Source: Palsa-601 sp052146895
Lineage (GTDB): Bacteria; Actinomycetota; Acidimicrobiia; Acidimicrobiales; Bog-793
NCBI GenBank assembly: GCA_052146895.1
Contig: JBKQLZ010000111.1
Coordinates: 1 to 11,230, forward strand
Length of the DNA stretch: 11,230 nucleotides
Reading direction: 5' to 3'
Positions 7,638-11,230 of this stretch are shown piece by piece. Each line of letters begins with the position of its first letter. Within the stretch, counting starts at the first letter, position 1. The notes under the pieces are model-generated. The model searched no databases and was not told the DNA's origin. It worked only from the letters and a program-made list of their open reading frames with translations. The position numbers and the translations under genes were made by a program.

Positions 7638-7653
7638 GTCGCGCTCCCGCGAC
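7638..7653. promoter_or_regulatory. Perfect inverted repeat in the divergent intergenic region
   Basis: GTCGCG-CTCC-CGCGAC is a 6-bp perfect dyad with a 4-nt spacer, placed near the middle of the 66-bp gap between the DUF1707 gene and coxE. It sits just upstream of the candidate coxE -10 element. It could be an operator shared by both promoters or a hairpin in the DUF1707 leader. Chance dyads of this size do occur in GC-rich DNA. Confidence 0.35.
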
Positions 7654-7659
7654 CGCACA

Positions 7660-7665
7660 TAAGAT
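7660..7665 (+). promoter_or_regulatory. Candidate -10 element for coxE
   Basis: TAAGAT matches the TANNNT pattern of actinobacterial housekeeping -10 boxes and is the only AT-rich hexamer in this gap. Transcription would start near 7672, leaving a very short leader before GTG 7687. No good -35 hexamer is present at the expected distance, so the call is tentative. Confidence 0.25.
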
Positions 7666-7686
7666 CGGCCCATCGAAGCGAACGCC

Positions 7687-8883
7687 GTGACCGCCGCAGC
7701 TCGTGCAGATCTCGCATTGCTGTCCTCATCCTTCGGTGACCTTCTCCGTCAAGCCGGCGTCCCTGTCTCGGTAGATCAACTCGCGCGGTTCATCCGCTCG
7801 ATCGATCGGACCGCCCCGGCCACGATCGACGAGCTGTCGGTGCTCGGGCGCATCACGCTCGTCTCCGATCGCGTCCACCTGGACGAATATGACCGTGTCT
7901 TCAACCAGGTCTTCCGGGGCCTCGTCGACTGGGCGGATACGAGAGGCGACGACAACGCTCCGCCTCCTGCCCACACCCGCCCAAGCGTCGACCGGGCAAC
8001 GCAGCGGCACGAGACCTCCCGCAGCATCGAGGGTCGACGAGAGATCTCCGCAAGGCAAGGTGGCGATGAAGACGCCTCCGAGCAGGAGATCGAGATCGCC
8101 GTCGCGAGCCCTGACGAGCGCCTTGCTACCACCGACTTCGCCGATCTCACCGAGGACGAGCTGCGCGAGCTCGCGTTGTTGATGCGACACATCAGGCTGG
8201 CGGTTCCCATGAGGCTCGCCCGTCGCCACCGGCGCCACCGCCATGGCGACCGGCTCGACTTCCGCGCGACATTGCGCCGGAGCCGGCGGAACGGGGGCGA
8301 TCCGATCGAGCAGATCACGAGACGCGCCCGCGAGCGTCCGCGCAAGCTCGTCGTGCTGTGCGACATCTCCGGCTCGATGGCCCCCTACTCGAGGGCGTGC
8401 ATCCAGCTCCTCCACGCCGCCGCGGCAGGCGGGACGCGCGCCGAGGTCTTCACGTTCGCGACCCGCCTCACCCGGCTCACGAAAGCCCTCTCGGGAGCGA
8501 GCGCTGATACAGCACTCGGGCTCGCGGCGACCGCAGCGCCCGACTGGAAGGGCGGCACCCGGATCGGGCAAGCATTGAAAGAGTGGCTCGACACCTACGG
8601 TCGACCGGGCATGGCCCGCGGTGCAGTCGTCGTGATCGTCTCCGACGGCTGGGACAGGGACGACCCCGACCTCGTGGCGGAGCAGATGGCTCGATTGGCA
8701 CGCCTCGCTCATCGCATCGTGTGGGTGAACCCTCGCCGGGCGGCGCCGGGATACGCCCCACTCGCCGGCGGGATGGCCGCTGCCCTCCCCTACTGTGACG
8801 CCCTCGTGAGCGGCAACACCCTCGTCGCGCTCAGAGACGCGATGGGCGCAATCGCCGACCCGGTCCGACAGGTGAGCCGCTGA
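7687..8883 (+). CDS. coxE: CoxE-type VWA domain protein
   Basis: The 398-residue product is a von Willebrand factor A domain protein of the CoxE family, which works with the MoxR-type ATPase CoxD in maturing molybdenum hydroxylases such as CO dehydrogenase. An N-terminal helical part (1-85) is followed by an acidic, probably disordered linker (86-150). An Arg/His-rich stretch (177-203) ends LDFRATLRRS, as in CoxE proteins. The VWA fold runs from about residue 220. Its metal site (MIDAS) is intact: D226, S228 and S230 in CDISGSM, T291 in GGTRIG, and D320 in VSDGWD. The start is GTG at 7687 with no strong SD; no upstream in-frame start looks better. It faces the coxD homologue tail to tail with 3 bp between stop codons, whereas coxD and coxE usually run in the same direction. 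It must therefore have its own promoter, probably in the 66-bp gap upstream. Confidence 0.9.
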   Translation: MTAAARADLALLSSSFGDLLRQAGVPVSVDQLARFIRSIDRTAPATIDELSVLGRITLVSDRVHLDEYDRVFNQVFRGLVDWADTRGDDNAPPPAHTRPSVDRATQRHETSRSIEGRREISARQGGDEDASEQEIEIAVASPDERLATTDFADLTEDELRELALLMRHIRLAVPMRLARRHRRHRHGDRLDFRATLRRSRRNGGDPIEQITRRARERPRKLVVLCDISGSMAPYSRACIQLLHAAAAGGTRAEVFTFATRLTRLTKALSGASADTALGLAATAAPDWKGGTRIGQALKEWLDTYGRPGMARGAVVVIVSDGWDRDDPDLVAEQMARLARLAHRIVWVNPRRAAPGYAPLAGGMAAALPYCDALVSGNTLVALRDAMGAIADPVRQVSR

Positions 8884-8886
8884 CGG

Positions 8887-9756
8887 CTACTCGCCGACTA
8901 CCCAGGCAAGCCCGCGCTCACGCGCGAGCGATTGATCCTCGCGGTACTTGAGCACGGAGCCGAGCGAGAGGTCTGCGAGCGCCGTCTCGAGGTGATCGGC
9001 GCCAAGGGCGCTGAGGGCCGAGGCCCAGTCGATCGTCTCCGCCACGCCGGGCGACTTCTGCAGATCGAGCGTACGCAAGCGCGCAGTCGCAGCGGCAGCC
9101 TGCTCGGCAATCGACTTGCTCGCTGAGGGCACGCGGCGGCGCACGATCTGCGCGACCGACTCCACAGACGGGTAGTCGATCCAGTAGTAGAGGCAGCGCC
9201 GTTTCAGCGCGTCGCTCAGGTCGCGGGTGCGGTTGGACGTCAGCACGACCACCGGCGGGTGAACGGCGTGCCTCGTCCCGAGCTCAGGGATCGTCACGGC
9301 GGCCTCGCCGAGCAACTCCAGCAAGAACGCCTCGAACTCGTCGTCCGCCCGGTCGACCTCGTCGATCAGAAGCACCACCGGACGGGGCCCGGCGTGGTCG
9401 ATCGCCTGCAGGAGGGGTCGGGCGATGAGGTGGTCGGCCCCGAACAGGTCGTCCTCGACGATGGTCGCCCCGGCGGCCTCGGCGAGACGGATGCTGAGCA
9501 GCTGGCGCGGGTAGTTCCACTCGTAGAGCGCCTCGGACGCGTCGATGCCCTCGTAGCACTGCAGACGGAGCAGGGGCGTGTCGAGGGCCTTGGCGAGCGC
9601 CTTGGCAGCCTCGGTCTTGCCCACGCCCGCCTCGCCCTCCAGCAAGATCGGCTGGGGTAGCCCGGCCGCGAGGAAGAGCGCCGTCGCGAGCCCGCGATCG
9701 GCGAGATAGTCGACCTCGTCGAGCTTCTGGCGGAGTGCCTCGGGATCCAGGGACAT
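8887..9756 (-). CDS. coxD: MoxR/CoxD-type AAA+ ATPase
   Basis: The 289-residue product is a MoxR-family AAA+ ATPase close to CoxD. In the Oligotropha system CoxD is a chaperone-like ATPase needed to build the [CuSMoO2] cluster of CO dehydrogenase. Walker A is GEAGVGKT (41-48), the CoxD-like stretch LQCYEGIDASEALYEWNYPR spans 66-85, Walker B is VVLLIDEVD (127-135, D132/E133), sensor 1 is VVLTSN (170-175), and a candidate arginine finger lies in KRRC (185-188). The C-terminal lid is helical. I chose ATG at 9756 over an in-frame start at 9804 because it shares its A with the stop of the preceding gene (TGATG), typical of translational coupling, and because the extra 16 residues are unlike the family. 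The partner VWA protein is encoded convergently next door. Confidence 0.92.
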   Translation of the reverse strand: MSLDPEALRQKLDEVDYLADRGLATALFLAAGLPQPILLEGEAGVGKTEAAKALAKALDTPLLRLQCYEGIDASEALYEWNYPRQLLSIRLAEAAGATIVEDDLFGADHLIARPLLQAIDHAGPRPVVLLIDEVDRADDEFEAFLLELLGEAAVTIPELGTRHAVHPPVVVLTSNRTRDLSDALKRRCLYYWIDYPSVESVAQIVRRRVPSASKSIAEQAAAATARLRTLDLQKSPGVAETIDWASALSALGADHLETALADLSLGSVLKYREDQSLARERGLAWVVGE

Positions 9757-10688
9757 CACCCTTGCACGAACGCGTGCGGGTCGGCACGGAAGGCCTGCTC
9801 GCACCCGGGCCCACAGAAGAAGTAGCGCTTACCCTCGTACTCCCGCTGAAGGGTGGTGTCGGCGATTGGAACGCTCATATGGCACACAGGATCGGTCGCG
9901 ACCGGAACCTCCGCTCGCGGCTCGGTCGCCAGAGCCGAGCCGGCGGGAGCGGCCCGCCGCGACCGAGGGCGGCACGACACGATCTCGGCGAGCACCGACA
10001 GCGCGACCTCCTCAGGAGTGCGGCAACCTATGTCGATTCCGGCGGGCGTGTGCACCCGGGCCAGCTCAAGCGCGTCCAGGTCGAGCGCCGTCAGCACAGC
10101 GGCGCCCCGCCGGGGGGACGCGATGAGCCCGATGTAGGGCACGCCGACTTCGAGTGCCTGCCGGATGATCGCCGTCTCGGGACCCCCATGCGACGCGATG
10201 ACGACGGCGTCGGCATCGGCGGGCACACCGTCGCCACCGGGCTTGGTGTCGAATCCGAGCCAGCCGGTCAGCACCCGCACAGCGCGGGCGATCGGTGCTT
10301 CGCCATAGACCACGACGAGGCACGGGGGCACGTGGGGCTCGAGGAAGATCTCGAGCGCCCCGCCAGAGAGGCAGGGGTTGTGCACGGTCACCGTGCCCGC
10401 CTCGGTCTCTTGGGGAGCCTCCCCCGGGCCAGCAACCTCAGGAGTGATCCGGAGCAGCACCGGGTCGCCGGTCGCCAGGGCTGCAAGCGCCTGCACCTGC
10501 ACGCTCGTGTGGGCGCACTCACCCCCGACGAAGCCAATCACTGTCCCGTCGTCCATCACGATGGCGCTGTCGCCCGGCTTGGCAGAGGTCGGCTTGTCGG
10601 CGCGTACGACAGTTGCCGTCACGAAGGGTCGGCGGTCTGAACGGAGCCGCTCGGCCGTCTCACGGAGCTCGTAGGAGATGCCGCTCAC
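9756..10688 (-). CDS. XdhC/CoxI family protein with C-terminal YHS domain
   Basis: The 310-residue product joins three parts. Residues about 19-71 are the XdhC/CoxI N-terminal domain (TATVVRADKPTSAKPGDSAI, then GTVIGFVGGEC). Residues about 122-238 are the Rossmann-type XdhC C-terminal domain (VVVYGEAPIARA at 125-136, HGGPETAII, YIGLIASPRR, then PAGIDIGCRTPEEVALSVLAEIV). Residues 264-310 are a YHS domain (TDPVCHMSV, then GKRYFFCGPGCEQAF) with cysteines 269, 292 and 296. XdhC binds molybdenum cofactor, promotes its sulfuration and delivers it to xanthine dehydrogenase; CoxI is the CO-dehydrogenase counterpart. YHS domains are small, metal-linked modules. A Pro/Arg/Ala linker (239-263) separates the two. 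The start is GTG at 10688, 10 bp after the CoxL stop, and the stop overlaps the MoxR start, so this is the middle gene of an operon. The metal or partner bound by YHS is inferred, not shown. Confidence 0.9.
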   Translation of the reverse strand: MSGISYELRETAERLRSDRRPFVTATVVRADKPTSAKPGDSAIVMDDGTVIGFVGGECAHTSVQVQALAALATGDPVLLRITPEVAGPGEAPQETEAGTVTVHNPCLSGGALEIFLEPHVPPCLVVVYGEAPIARAVRVLTGWLGFDTKPGGDGVPADADAVVIASHGGPETAIIRQALEVGVPYIGLIASPRRGAAVLTALDLDALELARVHTPAGIDIGCRTPEEVALSVLAEIVSCRPRSRRAAPAGSALATEPRAEVPVATDPVCHMSVPIADTTLQREYEGKRYFFCGPGCEQAFRADPHAFVQG

Positions 10689-10698
10689 GCGGTGCCGC

Positions 10699-11230
10699 TC
10701 ACTCGATGGCCAGATCTGTCCTGAACTGACGGCCTTGCATGGCCCGCCAGACCTGCGCAGAGGTGAGGGGCATGTCCGCGTGCCGCACGCCGATCGCGTC
10801 GAGCACAGCGTTCACGACCGCGGCGGGGGAACCTACGGTCGCCGACTCGCCGACTCCCTTGACACCGAGCGGGTGGTGGGGAGAGGGAGTGACCGTCTCG
10901 CCGAGCTCCCAGCTGGGGCACTCCATCGAGGTCGGGAGCAGGTAGTCCATGAACGAACCGCCAAGACAGTTGCCGTCCGCGTCGAACGCGATCACCTCCA
11001 TCAGCGCCATGCCCACGCCGTCCGCCAAGCCTCCGTGCACCTGGCCCTCGACGATCATGGGGTTGATACGCGGCCCGCAGTCGTCGACGGCGATGAATCG
11101 GCGCACCTTCACCTGACCGGTTCCCGCGTCGACGTCGACCACGCAGATGTAGGCGCCGAAGGGGTAGGTCAGGTTCGGTGGGTCATACACGCACTCAGCG
11201 TCCAGGTGACCCTCCACACCTTCGGGCAAC
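10699..11230 (-). CDS. coxL: CoxL-type molybdopterin-binding large subunit, C-terminal part (5' end beyond window)
   Basis: About 177 codons of the C-terminal end are present; the frame is open to the right edge, so the TTG at 11229 is an internal Leu codon and not a start. The sequence matches the C-terminal domain of aerobic CO dehydrogenase large subunits and related xanthine dehydrogenase-family molybdenum subunits: YDPPNLTYPFGAYICVVDVD, RRFIAVDDCGP, INPMIVEGQVHGG, SFMDYLLP, SPHHPLGVKGVGES and MPLTSAQVWRAM. The Glu of GVGES (codon at 10846-10848) corresponds to the conserved active-site glutamate that acts as the base next to the Mo centre. The form I signature AYxCSFR lies upstream of this part, outside the window, so true CO dehydrogenase cannot be told apart from a form II or other hydroxylase here. 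It is the first gene of the visible coxL-xdhC-moxR run. Confidence 0.88.
   Translation of the reverse strand, partial: LPEGVEGHLDAECVYDPPNLTYPFGAYICVVDVDAGTGQVKVRRFIAVDDCGPRINPMIVEGQVHGGLADGVGMALMEVIAFDADGNCLGGSFMDYLLPTSMECPSWELGETVTPSPHHPLGVKGVGESATVGSPAAVVNAVLDAIGVRHADMPLTSAQVWRAMQGRQFRTDLAIE

Noticed and set aside
7726..8712. 328-codon minus-strand frame as a gene
   Set aside because: It is antisense to the VWA protein, which has an intact MIDAS. The shadow frame comes from GC-rich codon structure.
8887..9804. Longer MoxR start at 9804
   Set aside because: The extra 16 residues are unlike the family and would overlap the XdhC gene by 49 bp; ATG at 9756 gives the usual TGATG coupling.
9735..10640. 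301-codon plus-strand frame as a gene
   Set aside because: It is antisense to the XdhC-YHS gene, which has clear domains and operon spacing.

Overview
The window is GC-rich, uses GTG and ATG starts, and carries a DUF1707 membrane protein, a family largely confined to Actinomycetota. With a CO-dehydrogenase-type (cox) accessory cluster and a large RTX-like repeat protein, it looks like a high-GC actinobacterium, possibly a soil lineage such as Thermoleophilia; that last step is inference. No rRNA, tRNA, CRISPR array, insertion sequence or phage gene is visible.

Left half (1-5423, minus strand): one very long open reading frame begins at 5423 and is still open at the left edge, 1807 codons so far. 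It encodes a secreted, Gly/Ser/Thr-rich protein with a signal peptide, a unique N-terminal region, about twenty imperfect repeats of roughly 70 residues, and canonical RTX-type glycine/aspartate repeats near the edge. Its 20 cysteines fall into ten successive pairs. The plus-strand reading frames over this region are antisense shadows.

Middle (5527-7620, minus strand): a cytoplasmic gamma-glutamyltransferase-like Ntn hydrolase follows a small DUF1707/two-transmembrane protein 36 bp upstream, probably one transcription unit. A short GC hairpin with a GGAA loop lies just after the GGT-like gene.

Right part (7687-11230): four genes of the CoxL/CoxI/CoxD/CoxE type. On the minus strand, in transcription order, are the C-terminal end of a CoxL-type molybdopterin subunit, an XdhC/CoxI-type protein fused to a YHS domain, and a MoxR/CoxD AAA+ ATPase whose start overlaps the preceding stop (TGATG). 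The VWA protein CoxE is on the plus strand and meets CoxD tail to tail with 3 bp between stop codons. Together they would make and mature a molybdenum hydroxylase, probably aerobic CO dehydrogenase: CoxL carries the active site, XdhC/CoxI handles cofactor maturation, and CoxD with CoxE acts as an ATPase/VWA chaperone pair. The medium and small subunits would be outside the window if present.

The least ordinary items are the giant repeat protein (repeat period, cysteine pairing, shift toward canonical RTX motifs), the XdhC-YHS fusion, and the inverted coxE.
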